DNA of 64,000 bases from Endomychus coccineus (lineage: Eukaryota; Arthropoda; Insecta; Coleoptera; Endomychidae), in the NCBI GenBank assembly GCA_958510875.1, contig OY294068.1, forward strand, positions 17,712,297-17,776,296, given 5' to 3'. The notes beneath the pieces are model-generated. The model searched no databases. It saw only the letters and a list, made by a program, of their open reading frames with translations, and was not told the origin of the DNA. Made by a program: the position numbers and the translations under genes. Shown here one piece after another: positions 33,285-44,510 of the stretch (its first letter is position 1; every line of letters begins with the position of its first letter).

Positions 33285-34215
33285 GTATAACTAAATTCTT
33301 CTCACTATAGTCGTCTCGATATCAATAATACCCAATGTCTACTATTGCAGAAGTTCACTATCTTCCCTCACCTTTGATCTAGTGAATATTTCTATCTAAT
33401 GGTTTTCAGTTTCCATCAGTATACTCGTATATATCAATTTGTTCACCTCAGTAGAATTATGTTGCCCAGCACCGTTTGATATTGCAAAATATCATGGCGT
33501 TTTCGTGTCCTTCTCTTTAGATTTCAAGCAATTTTGAACATCATGATCTCTATTTTCCAAAGAGATTAATTCTATACGCTGTTCCAGACATATCTATCCA
33601 AAAATTATATTTTTCATACTTCGTGGGACTCCAAATATTCAGATTAAGCATCCAGGATACGATTTCATGAGAATTTAGGTAACATATATACTGAATTTAT
33701 TTTAAGAAATACTTTAGACACTACTATCCATAAAAATAGGAATCATAAATCATTCTTTCAATAAGTTTAATTACATCATCAAGTAGTGAAACATTTCAAG
33801 AGGAGCACTCGTTATTAATTGAAATTCGCGATACAATTTTATAGCTCCAGAAATATATAGGATCATCCTGTTTACAGTTGATATGACTACGTATTAATTC
33901 ATCATCCGGTATTTGCAACTTGCCAAGTGAATATATATTGATTTCTACGAAGTTATTATCTATTTTGGTGTAAATAGTTTAGTGTGTATGAGGTTTTGAT
34001 ATTTATCATGGGGCATTGAAGTAAACCTAACCTGAACTGTTTTCCAAAAATTATTCGAACCGTCTTCCTCTGTACATATTTGATTCTCTCAACAATGGAT
34101 TATGGTCATTCACATTGTTCATGAAATGACAATTTCTTTTGGAGGACGTCGAATGTTATGAGCTTCTTTCGGTAATAAGACCTGCCGATAGATGGCATTT
34201 GGGATTACTTGGTGT
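33285..34215. other. TRPM intron, nothing recognised
   Basis: AT-rich, no supported feature. Confidence 0.4.
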
Positions 34216-34223
34216 TTTCAAAC
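34216..34223. repeat. Left 8-bp target duplication of hAT copy 3
   Basis: TTTCAAAC, repeated at 35781-35788. Confidence 0.9.
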
Positions 34224-35780
34224 CAGTGGCGGCTCGTGAACTTTTTGAGAGAGGAGGCTGGACATAAAATGTTTTTGTAAAAATATACTATATTCAGTCA
34301 ATTAATTTAACCTTCGCGCAGCGACCGTACCAGCAACTTCAGTGACAAAATTAATTGTTACCCAGCAAGAACCAACGTGGAGGTATAGAGGTATATTTTT
34401 TATTTTTTTTGGACTTAATTCTTTTCTTTTTTTTTGGGATTTTTCATATTATGTTTTTTTTTATTAATTTTATCAACGCACAATTCATTGTGCAGCGCTA
34501 TTTTATCAAAAAAATTATATTTTATAAGTTATCTGAAAGTGTATTGAGAAACTCTTTTGAAAAAGATTCGAAACATCTTCTATTCGTCAAATCGAAAAAC
34601 TTCAATTCATGTAAATCGGAAAATCGAATCTCAATATTTGACCTTTAATAGTATCTACAATTTCATAAAAAAGTTGTTTATAATGTAGTTTCTTGTCTAC
34701 CAAATTATATGTTTTCCTCCTTTTCACGGGAGAAGCCTCATCAGTTGAATAATTTCCAAATAAAATATTAAAATTAAATTCTGTATAACGGAAACTTGAA
34801 ATTTTATCAATGAGATGTTTTAAACGATCTCTTGAATAAATTATATTAGTGAATTTATGTTGTAAAATTTGAAAAATAAGATCAGTTTGTTCAAATATTA
34901 ATTTAAAAGTATCAAGAAAAAACAAAAATTCTTCATTTTCTAAATAAGATTTTAAACCAACAGCAGCATTTAATGAAACCTGATCTGTTGAAAAGTCATC
35001 ACTGTTTAATATAAAATCAAATGTTTCAATTAATTTGTCTTTATTTTTATGGATGGTAAACTAAACATTGCACGTGATGTAAAATTCCATCGAGTTCGAG
35101 CATTACAGGGAATTCTGTTTCCTACTATGTTATTTAAAACTTACGTTCGTTTGTTTGAAGACCGTTTAAATGTCCCGCCATTACAGATGCCGTCGTAAGT
35201 ATGATTTATTCGCAAAGTCGAATCGTTGGAATGTTTCCATTAAAAAATTGAATAAATTGACCGCTGTTCTTCCCGAACTAACATCGTAGAACCGTAAAAA
35301 TCTTTCCACTAGTTGTCCATTTTTACAATTAATAATTTACCGAACAGACGAATTCTAATCTAACCTTATTTCGGGTGGTGTCACTCAACCATTATACCCG
35401 CATTAAACAAAACAAGCACTGACGCAACACGCATGTGTCGTATTCCGTACCACACCGACTGTACTCGTACTGAACTTAAAGGCGGGCGGCAGGCTAGCCT
35501 CCAGAGGATGTTGCCGTTTTCGCTGTTTCACGCTATTTGGCGATTGACCGGTCGGAAAAACGGCATATGTGTTGAACAACACATGCTCAGCGTTTGAGAT
35601 ATATAGAGAGTTTAGCCTCAGGGCACTGTTGCCATATTAAAAATAACTACTGAGAACGGGGAATTAATTGTAAAATTAAAAAAATTATTAGAGAAACAGG
35701 AAATAAAATGAAGAATGATCAACAAGATAAATTTGTGAGGAGGCTGAGCCTCCTTAGCCTCCTTCGAGGAGCCGCCACTG
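34224..35780 (-). mobile_element. hAT element copy 3
   Basis: The 1557-bp copy lies in reverse orientation with CAGTGGCGGCTC ends and a perfect target duplication. Like copy 2 it keeps the middle portion and has lost the zinc-finger block (same LHHVQ-type junction near 35080). In addition it lacks the C-terminal dimerisation domain, which copies 1 and 2 retain. Confidence 0.92.
34602..35045 (-). pseudogene. hAT transposase middle portion
   Basis: The minus strand carries FLDTFKLIFEQTDLIFQILQ, HLIDKISSFRYTEFNFNILF and KRRKTYNLVDKKLHYKQLF, parallel to 27230-27560 in copy 2. The catalytic acidic residues cannot be assigned with confidence, and the protein ends without the dimerisation domain. 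Confidence 0.8.
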
Positions 35781-35788
35781 TTTCAAAC
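35781..35788. repeat. Right 8-bp target duplication of hAT copy 3
   Basis: TTTCAAAC, identical to 34216-34223. Confidence 0.9.
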
Positions 35789-35789
35789 C

Positions 35790-36845
35790 TCTGACTGAGA
35801 TGGTCGATTATAATCGTTTTACTCCTTCTGCTAATACTTGATATCACTGTTCCACCAAGAGAGAACTAAACTCTGTCTATTTACTGCTAACACGAAAATG
35901 TGGTTTTCTACGACTACATCGAAATATATCCACTAAACGATCGCAAATTGAAACAGAAACAGCTACATTTTGCACAGAATATCACATTGCATAGCGGACC
36001 TGACACGTTATGGTTCATAATGCATTTGTTGCCTAGCAACTTGCCTGGCAACGGAAGCATTTTTATACATTATGTGCTAAAGGGGCGGTCTGGTGTGGCT
36101 AGTGCAACGGCGGCTTTGAAAATATGACACTAGCAACGGAATATTTGAATAAACGTCATCAGTATTTCTGTCAATATGAAGTGTAGTATGCAACTAGTGC
36201 TAAAGCCTCATTTTGTGGTCATTGCATGATATACTAAAGGTTCATTTACGTTAAGAATGACGGTCAGCCATAGTTGTCAGGTTGAGCAAGTTTCCAATGT
36301 TTTTGAATACAACAATTTGATTCAATAAGCTGTTTACAAAGAAAATTAAAAGTCATTTACTTATTATATCAAATAAGATAAATTATTTACAATCTTAAAT
36401 GTAATCAAATGTTTATCAAATGTAAGTACCTAACCTACATACTGTTTCTGCTTCCACCTGAAAGATTTAAATGAAGATATGGAAAATGTACTTTCCGCTT
36501 CAAGTCAATATTATTAATTCATACGGTGATGTTAAAGTAGGTATTATTATTTATGGAAACAAACACTCACAATACCCGATTATCAAAATATTCAAATCAA
36601 TGCAAGATTGCCGTATCTACTTCAGATTATCTCAGTAACACTAATTTAGTAGGATGAATATAATATTTCAACAAAGATTCAAGTTAGAATAATCCATATT
36701 TAGAGTCATACAAGTTGGAAGATTATCTTCCATATTACGTATTTTGGATCATGTGGAAGTGTATTTTATTTTCTGTTGCATACTTATGTATTATTGATAT
36801 TGATATGGCTAAATTTTGTTGAACATACTATGAAATCTAGAGCTT
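35790..36845. other. TRPM intron, nothing recognised
   Basis: A 75-codon plus frame at 35900-36127 has no recognisable motif. Otherwise AT-rich. Confidence 0.35.
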
Positions 36846-36849
36846 ACTT

Positions 36850-37740
36850 ACTAAGTTATCTAAAAGTGTATTGGGAAACTCTTTTGAAAAAGATTCGAAA
36901 AATCTTCTATTCGTCAAGTCGAATAACTTCAATTCATGTAAATCGGAAAATCGAATCTCAATTTGACCTTTAATAGTATCTAAAATTTCATAAAAAAAGT
37001 TGTTTATAATGTAGTTTCTTGTCTACCAAATTATATGTTTTCCTCCTTTAACAATATTCTGTTTACCAGTTAATTTAAACTTAATACTCGATGTAATATG
37101 TTCCTGCGATTTTTTATGTCTGTCTATACCACGAGCTAAATTTTTCAAATCATCATAACCCGAGTGCCCCCAACATGAAGTTGTATCAGATGTAAATAGC
37201 AAGCAATATAATTTATTGTGTATTTCGATTTTGAAACATACCTGTCATCGTCACCACTAATCCTTTCAAATCCGGTAAAGGCCGTTTATTTTTAACAAAA
37301 CACTTTTCTATTATATGTTGAACCACTAAATGGATTTTCTAAGAACCCAGCAACTAAGTCACTCATCATTTTAACGTTATAACTTAACTACTTAACCTTA
37401 CTTCGCCTCGCGGTACAAAAACAAGAACTAACGGAACACGACACGTGTCGCATTCTTCTAGCGGAAGGGCGGTAGCAAGTAATCGTATTTCATTCGACCG
37501 ACGATTCCGTACGAGAAGCTAGCCTACATAGGGTGTTGCCATATTCGCTCTTTTACCCTATCTGGCAATTGAACTGCTTGGAAAACGGCAACTGTGTTGA
37601 CCACACGTATTTAGCGTTTGAGATATATAGAGAATCTAGCCTTTGGCCACTGTTGCCAGATTAAAAATAACTACTGAGAACGGGGAATTAATTGATAAGG
37701 AGGCTGAGCCTCCTTAGCCTCCTCCGAGGAGCCGCCACTG
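36850..37740 (-). mobile_element. hAT element copy 4, truncated
   Basis: The CAGTGGCGGCTC end is intact at 37740, but the other end is missing: homology starts abruptly near 36850 in the middle of the gene. The zinc-finger block is retained (37030-37260, SCWGHSGYDDLKNLARGIDR). The junction near 37035 joining it to the KLHYK segment is the same as in copy 1, so both descend from one deleted master copy. Confidence 0.85.
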
Positions 37741-37919
37741 ATTCCTACTCAATCTTTATTGTATATCACATTTCTTGGGGGTGCTTGTTGGCAATTTATT
37801 CAATATCCACAACGATGGTGGTGATTTTTCTAAATTTATTAGAAGTTGAAATTCAAATCAATTTCAATTTACTGAACGATCTTTCACAGCTAGCAATCGA
37901 AACTGCAATCGTTTGATAT

Positions 37920-38140
37920 TTGGAAGGCTTCTTTAGGTCGTGAAAGTTTTACGTTGGCCCTGGTGCTGAGCAACATTCGGAAGTCCAAAATTTCTTCATA
38001 CAGCTGCTGACCATCGACATCGCAGTTGTAGCGATTTTAAGAGTTTTGATTTAATTTTATGGGAGTGCCAAGAGGGGCCCCCTTGGCTTTAGCGCCTGGG
38101 GCACGTGCTCTGTCTGCCATACCCTAGATACGCCTTTGAG
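37920..38140 (+). mobile_element. Right-end fragment of a hAT-like element
   Basis: The stretch ends with CTTGGCTTTAGCGCCTGGGG and then GCACGTGCTCTGTCTGCCAT, resembling the GC-rich, CACGTGC-bearing termini of the hAT family that starts at 16892. It has no coding part and no verified target duplication. Confidence 0.4.
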
Positions 38141-38403
38141 TACACGACGTACCTAAAGGTACGCAGAACGCAGAATTGAAGTCATGGGAAAGATTGTTCT
38201 GTACTTTTAAAGTTCAATTCTATTAAAATTCACAACAAACATATGAACTGTCAAGTCAAATCAACTTTGTAATGTGTTGCCCATTGTAAAAATGAAATAT
38301 CCCTGGTTTGACGAAGATAGCCAACCAAGTATGACGTCATATCATTCTCAACGTAAACATACTATATTGTTATTCATCTAACGCATTATGCTGTAAAACT
38401 AAC

Positions 38404-38486
38404 CTGTCTTCATATTTGCGATGCGGTACAAATTTGATGCATTCTCTCTTTGTAAATGTACTCTCTATCCAACTTCGCGCAGGTGT
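38404..38486 (-). CDS. Trpm: TRPM channel exon (TPARSWIESTF... to ...KYEDR)
   Basis: The 83-bp exon encodes TPARSWIESTFTKRECIKFV then PHRKYED. The SWIE...F.KREC..F.P signature is the start of the conserved TRPM N-terminal region. The acceptor is GTTTCAG before 38486 and the donor GTTAGT after 38404. It starts in phase 0 and ends with AG, which the next exon (20572) completes to an Arg codon before CCCD. The following intron is almost 18 kb and holds most of the hAT copies. Confidence 0.9.
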
Positions 38487-38489
38487 CTG

Positions 38490-39370
38490 AAACAAAAATT
38501 AGCATGAGATAATTGCGACAACTTCAGAAGATTGAACCGCATGCGGGCACATATTTATTTACTAAACAACGTTTTCAAAGTATAGATTCTATATGAATTA
38601 CACCAGAATAAATAAACATTCCATAAGCGGACAAACACAGAAGCAGATTACTTTTAAGTTTTCGTTATTTGAGTCGCTCTTTCGTTTGGAACCACTCCGA
38701 GGCATTTGTGTTCTCCATTCCGCTCCACAGTTTATATTTCCGCAAACATGATATTCTTTGCAATTACAGTCTGCAGAAAAGTTCGAACAGCAGAAAACAA
38801 GAATGAACTTGACCTAAAAGCAAACATTCACGAAGCACGAATAACATCAGATTATATTCTATGTTGTTAGACATTACGAGGATAGTGAACATTGAAAAAT
38901 AAAAATAGAAAGATACATATGTTATAAGATTGAATATTAATACGGTTACGTATAAGCCACACTTATAATGTAGATATGAGTCAACAAAAGCATGAAACGT
39001 CTAAACTTACTGCAGCAAAAGGAGACGCTACTGGCCATAAGAAGGTAGAGAAAGAGTTCAACAGTGGAAAAAAAGTACGATGGCCTAGCTGAAATATCAG
39101 AAACATATTATATAGGTTAGTAAAATGAGTTAGTTTTATATTATTATAATTAGTTCAGAAATCCCTTTTAACTTTCTATTCAAACAGGTTTACAAGCAGG
39201 TACGAAATTATGAAGAACTAAGCCGTATACTGCACATATTCAAATTGAACAGTAAAATGTGAATTTACATATTGACAAAAGCCAATAATTGAATAATTAC
39301 TTGTTAGAAATTGATCTAATCTACAAATGGATATTCTCTTCTAGTTAATTCAGTGAAACCACAGGTAAAT
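38490..39370. other. TRPM intron, nothing recognised
   Basis: No coding part or repeat seen before the hammerhead relic. Confidence 0.4.
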
Positions 39371-39417
39371 AGTTCTGGACAGCTGTTTCGTCATCTCTGG
39401 CTCACCAGCGGATTGGG
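39370..39417 (-). ncRNA. Decayed hammerhead ribozyme relative
   Basis: The minus strand reads CCGCTGGTGAGCC, ATGACGAAACAGCTGTCC and AGAACT. The cleavage region and GAAACAGCTGTC are intact, but the core CTGATGA is CTGGTGA and stem II no longer pairs well. It is the same family as 9657 and 12663. Confidence 0.6.
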
Positions 39418-39514
39418 TAGAGTTGAAGTTTCACATTTTGATATCTCTGCTGAGGTCATTACCAACAACAGAAAGTACTAGTATTGTATTGTCGTTTTTT
39501 TTGCCTTAGAAAAT

Positions 39515-40740
39515 TTATACTGATTCTAGGGTGTGTAATTTGACACATCTACACTGATGCGAAATTTTAACTTCATAGAAATTAAGAAAAGTATGTCCTG
39601 CTTCTAAAATATGATTGGAGAAACATCTATCTGTTACATCGAGTCGAAAATATTCTTTATATCTTTTATACTGATTCTAGGGTGTGTATTTTGAAACATC
39701 TACACTGATTATGCGAAATTTCAACTTCATAGAAATTAGGAAAAGTATGTCTTGCTTCTAAAATATGATTGGAGAAACATCTATCTGTTACATCGAGTCG
39801 AAAATATTCTTTATATCTTTTATACTCATTCTAGGGTGGGTAATTTGAAACATCTACTCTGATTATGCAAAATTTTAACTTCATAGAAATTAGGAAAAGT
39901 ATGGTCCTGCTTCTAAAATATGATTGGAGAAACATGTATCTCTTTTATCGAAACGATAATATTCGTTATATCTTTTATACTGATTCTAGGGTGAGTAATT
40001 ACTGTAATTTGAAACATCTACACTGATTATGCGAAATTTCAACTTCATAGAAATTAGGAAAAGTATGTCCTGCTTCTAAAATATGATTGGAGAAACATGT
40101 ATCTCTTTTATCGAATCGATAATATTCTTTATATCTTTTATACTGATTCTAGGGTGTGTAATTTGAAACATCTACACTGATTGTGTGAAATTAACTTCAT
40201 ATAAATTAGGAAAATTATGTCCTGCTTCTAAAATATGATTGGAGAAACATCTATCTGTTACATCGAGTCGAAAATATTCTTTATATCTTTTATACTGATT
40301 CTAGGGTGTGTAATTTGAAACATCTACTCTGATTATGCAAAATTTTAACTTCATAGAAATTAGGAAAAGTATGGTCCTGCTTCTAAAATATGATTGGAGA
40401 AACATGTATCTCTTTTATCGAAACGATAATATTCGTTATATCTTTTATACTGATTCTAGGGTGAGTAATTACTGTAATTTGAAACATCTACACTGATTAT
40501 GCGAAATTTCAACTTCATAGAAATTAGGAAAAGTATGTCCTGCTTCTAAAATATGATTGGAGAAACATGTATCTCTTTTATCGAATCGATAATATTCTTT
40601 ATATCTTTTATACTGATTCTAGGGTGTGTAATTTGAAACATCTACACTGATTGTGCGAAATTAACTTCATAGAAATTAGGAAAAGTATGTCCTGCTTCTA
40701 AAATATGATTGGAGAAACACGAATATTTTCGTGGACTCGA
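39515..40740. repeat. Satellite: eight 151-163 bp monomers with 470-bp higher-order period
   Basis: The marker CTGATTCTAGGGTG (one copy CTCATTCTAGGG) starts monomers at 39520, 39671, 39825, 39980, 40143, 40295, 40450 and 40613. Monomers 3-4-5 match 6-7-8 in order, each pair being exactly 470 bp apart. For example, GAGTAATTACTGTAATTTG occurs only in monomers 4 and 7. The last monomer breaks off near 40725. Confidence 0.95.
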
Positions 40741-40744
40741 AAAT

Positions 40745-41478
40745 ATTCCATATATCTAATTTCTATATTACAAGTTGATCTCTCAATGTAAAAGTTAATT
40801 TATATATCACAGGGTTATTACCACCACCACCACCACCATCACAAAACCCATCAATGAATATCATATCTGCATATTCTTGATGATCAGAAAATTGATGAGG
40901 TTTGGGAAATTGCATCGTTAAAAAAAAATTGCGATACTTCCAAAAGGGCCACTTTTCACTAATTTGTTCAAAAACAAGGTTCCGATCAACAAAATTAAAA
41001 AAACTGGAATATACTCTTGAACCAGTATACAGTTTTTCCCAACGTTATGCCAGAATCAATACACTACAAGATGAATTCCAACTTGGCATAATTCCATGAA
41101 CAATGTCTTCACGAACTGTTTTCGTTCTAGATCTCGAAAGGTACAAAGTAACATATCATTGTCTTTGAGTTCTAGTTTATTCGAATCGCTTATCATGAAC
41201 CATACATGTTCCAATGTAAATAGTCGCAATATCGTTATATCATTATCTTTATTGCTAACATTTCTAACCGGAATTGGACTTCTTAAAATGGAGTGAGTGT
41301 ATATAGGTCTTGTAAGCGGGTTAGCTTTAATTTCTTGAACATGAAACACACCTTCGTGTTATAGTCGGTTATCACCAAATCTGGTTGTTTTGTGATTTAC
41401 ATGGGATTTGCTAGGAGTATAGCTTGATTTTTATACAAATAGAAACACTTTTGTTAATGCACAGCCAGTTGTGAAGTA
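40745..41478. other. Flank between satellite and mariner 3
   Basis: Holds a short ACC/CCA microsatellite at about 40820-40842. A 97-codon minus frame at 41056-41349 and overlapping plus frames match nothing known. Confidence 0.4.
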
Positions 41479-41479
41479 C

Positions 41480-42168
41480 GAGGGCAAGGTGAGAAGCCCC
41501 TGAAACATAAAACAGATGGCGCCATAATCGAGAATCCCATCTGAACGCATTACAATTTTCAGACTCATATGTCATTCAGTTCTGTTTTGACACCCATCGA
41601 AAGTCTTGGAAAGATTTTTGTAAAAATGGAAAAAAAATGAATTTCTCGTCTTGATTAAACATTATTCCTTGCGTTGGAAAAACATTACGCAAACCAAAGC
41701 ATCGCTTGTTAAACATTATGGGGAGTCTTCACCATCGATTGGAAGGATTCACAAGTGGTTTACTAATTTTCCTTCTGGTAATATGACCACAAAGGACGCC
41801 GAACGTTCTGGTCGTCCAATTGAGGTTACGCCAGAAATCGTTGATAAAATTCATAATATGATATTGGACGATCGGCGAGATTGCTGAGGCTATGGGCATC
41901 TCCTTCGAACGGGTACGGAACATTTTGAACACATTTTTGAATATGAAAAAGCTATCCGCCAGATGGGTGCCACCTTTGCTCTTTATTGACAACAAACGCG
42001 ACCATGTGACAACTTCAAAGGGGGATTTGGCGATGTTCAAGCGCGATAAGAAGGACTTTTTGCGCCGTTTTATAACCGTGGACGAAACATGGATTCATCA
42101 CAACAAACCAGAGACCAAAGAACAGTCGAAGCAGTGGACTTGTCCTGGAAAATCGAAGCCGAAAAAGA
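41480..42168 (+). mobile_element. Mariner element 3, left part
   Basis: The left TIR begins CGAGGGCAAGGTGAGAAGCC after TA and runs into TGGCGCCATAATCGAG. The element is interrupted at about 42168 in the middle of its gene and resumes at about 44084. Confidence 0.92.
41625..42168 (+). pseudogene. Mariner transposase N-terminal half
   Basis: The segment encodes WKNITQTKASLVKHYGESSP, SIGRIHKWFTNF, TTKDAERSGRPIEV, KIHNMILDDR, then after a frameshift EAMGISFERVRNIL-like sequence and FITVDETWIHH (first catalytic Asp, near 42085), ending in QWTCPGKSKPKK. It is the best-preserved mariner N-terminus in the window. The remainder is at 44084-44446. Confidence 0.9.
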
Positions 42169-42375
42169 CCTAGTCCAGTCATTATAGGTTTTAACTGCGG
42201 AAAAATTCCTAGTGAGCTGAATTTTTGTATACACCTTTATTACGGCATTTTAATGAATATTAGGAAAATCGACATTGATATCGTGGCGGCTAAAAAAGTT
42301 AAAGGTCAAAAAAGGTCACGAAAATCAGTTTTCCGCGAATATCTCGCGACCTATTGCTCGGAGGTCATAACGAAA

Positions 42376-42468
42376 ATTGTTCATCGTGCAATTATCTACA
42401 AATAATGCCCATTGCGTTCTTCTGTAAGATCAACCGTTTTTTGAGCAGAGCGCTGAGAAAGCGACTAC
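42376..42468 (+). repeat. Left inverted-repeat arm of the PIN/CXC element
   Basis: ATTGTTCATCGTGCAATTAT, then GATCAACCGTTTTTTGAGCA and GAGCGCTGAGAAAGCGACTA. Matched in reverse complement at 43993-44085 with small differences. Confidence 0.85.
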
Positions 42469-42684
42469 ATTATGATTATGCACTCGTTCCCGCACCACCC
42501 TCGAGGTAGAATGCAAGGCGCGTTTTTTTTACATGGTTGCCCCAGTAGGCATAATCCATGATTATGTAATAAAGGGTTTTTTATTTAAAAGTGAAGAGTT
42601 TTTCGTTCAAAAACTGAAAAATACAAAAAAAAACTTATTACTACCTTATACTAATTTATATGCACATAATTTTCTTTTTTTTAT

Positions 42685-43700
42685 TCACTCATTGTCGATA
42701 TCCTCAGTTTCTCTATTATTAAAATTTGCTGAGAAAACATCGAGTGAACTTATTCCTATACTTAAGTCGACATCTTCATCATCTTCATCAATAGTTGATT
42801 CCGCGTTTAAGCAGGACTGGCCACGGCAATGTCTACAAACTTTTGAGCATTTCAAACCAATTTTTTTGCATCCACATTTTCCGCCACAACCTTTTGTACA
42901 ATTACAAAAGAATGTGTTTAGTAGATCATCGGGTGCTGGTTTTAATAAAGTTGTCACTGGCTGAAGCATGTTATTTTTAAACTCCCAACCCTACTGTTCT
43001 GGACCAATTTCTCTTCCTAGCCAGGTTTGTATTTGATAATACACTCGAAAAATATGCCGTTGAGCTGCTGAAGAAGTAGGTGGCAATAGCGGAATTTTTA
43101 CAGCTGTTCTTTGTCTTGTTGGCTCAGCAAAGCTACAATATCTGTAATTATTTATCGAATGTTCTGATTTTGGAGCACCGTACATTGCTAGTAGAAACTG
43201 TATTCCAGCATCGACAACAACTTTTCCAGCGCAATTTTCTTGGAGGTTGATCAAGTATTTGTGTGCGTGCTATGAGGAGTACCAATAGATCTATGTCTTC
43301 GCCAACGATAATTGTAGTATTATTCATTGATTTTTCAATCGCTGTTTCAACTATTAAGACGTTAGGATCATCACGTGATTGTCTTGAAGCAATACCAACT
43401 TCTTGAAACTTCTGAATAAGCATTTCAATTAAATTTCTTTTGTTCAATCGATTAGATAAAAATTTTTCCTGACTGATAGGAACTTCCATCGTCTTAGTTG
43501 TTCCATGGCTTTGATATTTTTACTGGTATCGGAGTAACCATCAAAAATGACAACAGTATTTTTACCGAAATTGTTCGATAAATAATTAATATATTTATTG
43601 ATGATAATATTAACTGTATCAATTTTTTGCCATACGACACGATGCGTAAGAAATCCACCATCAATTAAATGTATGTTGCATTATCGCAAACTACTTGATA
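42685..43700 (-). pseudogene. Decayed gene: PIN-like domain plus TSO1-like CXC motif
   Basis: On the minus strand, from right to left: HRVVWQKIDTVNIIINKYIN and GKNTVVIFDGYSDTSKNIKA (near 43600-43520), then 43489-43262 with FLSNRLNKRNLIEMLIQKF, DPNVLIVETAIEKS and IIVGEDIDLLVLLIA, whose acidic residues look like a PIN/FEN-type nuclease core. After an internal deletion near 43260 come YGAPKSEHSINNYRYCSFAE, SSAAQRHIFRVYYQIQTWLG and an in-frame TAG at 42991. It ends (42969-42685) with a nine-cysteine CxC-x3-C-x3-CxC-x6-C-x3-C-x2-C-x4-C cluster like TSO1/tesmin CXC domains, and an acidic tail. Proteins with this order recur in insect and cnidarian genomes. Their role is not known to me. Confidence 0.65.
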
Positions 43701-43992
43701 ATTAATTGGCTCGAAGTAGACGTATATTTTTGATTTTTGAGTTTTCCTCATGCCAACATTATCAAATAGTGCTGTTGGATATGAACTTAGTTCATATTGT
43801 AAATATTCACAAAGATTTTCCTCAAATTTTTTATTTAGACTAATTCGTTGAAACAGTAATAAAGGATCGATGGTTACCTGGCAGTTATGAATCTCATCAG
43901 ATGCAAGTTTTTAATACACTTCAAAACATGAGTAACAAGCAACTGAGGGTACGTCTTGGTGTACGGTATACAATACGGTATGTGAATGCATT

Positions 43993-44085
43993 CTAGTCGC
44001 TTTTTCAGCGCTCTACTCCAAAAACGGTTGATCCCACAAAAAAATGCAACAGACTTTTTTTGTAGATAATTGCACGATGAACAAT
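43993..44085 (-). repeat. Right inverted-repeat arm of the PIN/CXC element
   Basis: Reverse complement of 42376-42468. It directly abuts the resumed mariner sequence at about 44084. Confidence 0.85.
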
Positions 44086-44446
44086 ATTATGCAGAGTTGC
44101 CGGATCGTTTCTACGCCCATTTGAAGCGAAAGCGGCCGCATTTGTCAAAGAAAAAAGTGCTCTTCCACCAGGACAACGTACCGGCGCACTCGCCATGGCA
44201 AAATTGCATGAATTGGTTCGTCATCCACCATATTCTCCAGATTGGGCCCCCTGCGATTTTTATCTATTTCCAAACTTGAAGAAATTGCTCGGCGGAATGA
44301 GATTAGGCTCCAACGATGAGTTTATCGCTGAAACAAAAGCCTATTCTGAAGGATTGCCGAAATCGTATTATTTGGAAGAGATCGAAAAATTAGAAAAACA
44401 ATGGACGAAGTGTATAAGGCTACAAGGAGATTATGTTGAGAAATAA
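44084..44446 (+). pseudogene. Mariner transposase C-terminal half
   Basis: Two overlapping frames give YYAELPDRFYAHLKRKRPHL, VLFHQDNVPAHSPW (second catalytic Asp) and, after a frameshift, PPYSPDWAPCDFYLFPNLKK (third catalytic Asp; the DD34D arrangement), GGMRLGSNDEFIAETKAYSE and KCIRLQGDYVEK before the stop. With 41625-42168 this is most of a mariner transposase. About 45 residues between the halves are lost. Confidence 0.9.
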
Positions 44447-44490
44447 AATAAGTTATGACCGAATACATCACTGCTTGTTACATTTTCTCA
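44084..44490 (+). mobile_element. Mariner element 3, right part
   Basis: Resumes with AATATTATGCAGAGTTG and runs past the stop codon into the 3' UTR (GACCGAATACATCACTGCTT), then ends without the expected right TIR where the 388-bp tandem array begins. Confidence 0.9.
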
Positions 44491-44510
44491 TACTTGAAGA
44501 AATTCATTTT

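Larger units (their letters stand above)
42169..44085 (-). mobile_element. Long-inverted-repeat element carrying a PIN-like/CXC gene
   Basis: This insert splits mariner 3. Its inverted-repeat arms are visible at 42376-42468 and 43993-44085. The left side continues about 207 bp further out than the right, so the right terminus, together with roughly 140 bp of mariner, has been deleted. Between the arms lies a decayed minus-strand gene with CXC cysteine motifs and a PIN-like signature. The family is not one I can name. Confidence 0.7.

Noticed and set aside
42533..42980. Plus-strand frames of 143 and 61 codons
   Set aside because: Antisense shadows of the CXC-domain gene on the minus strand.
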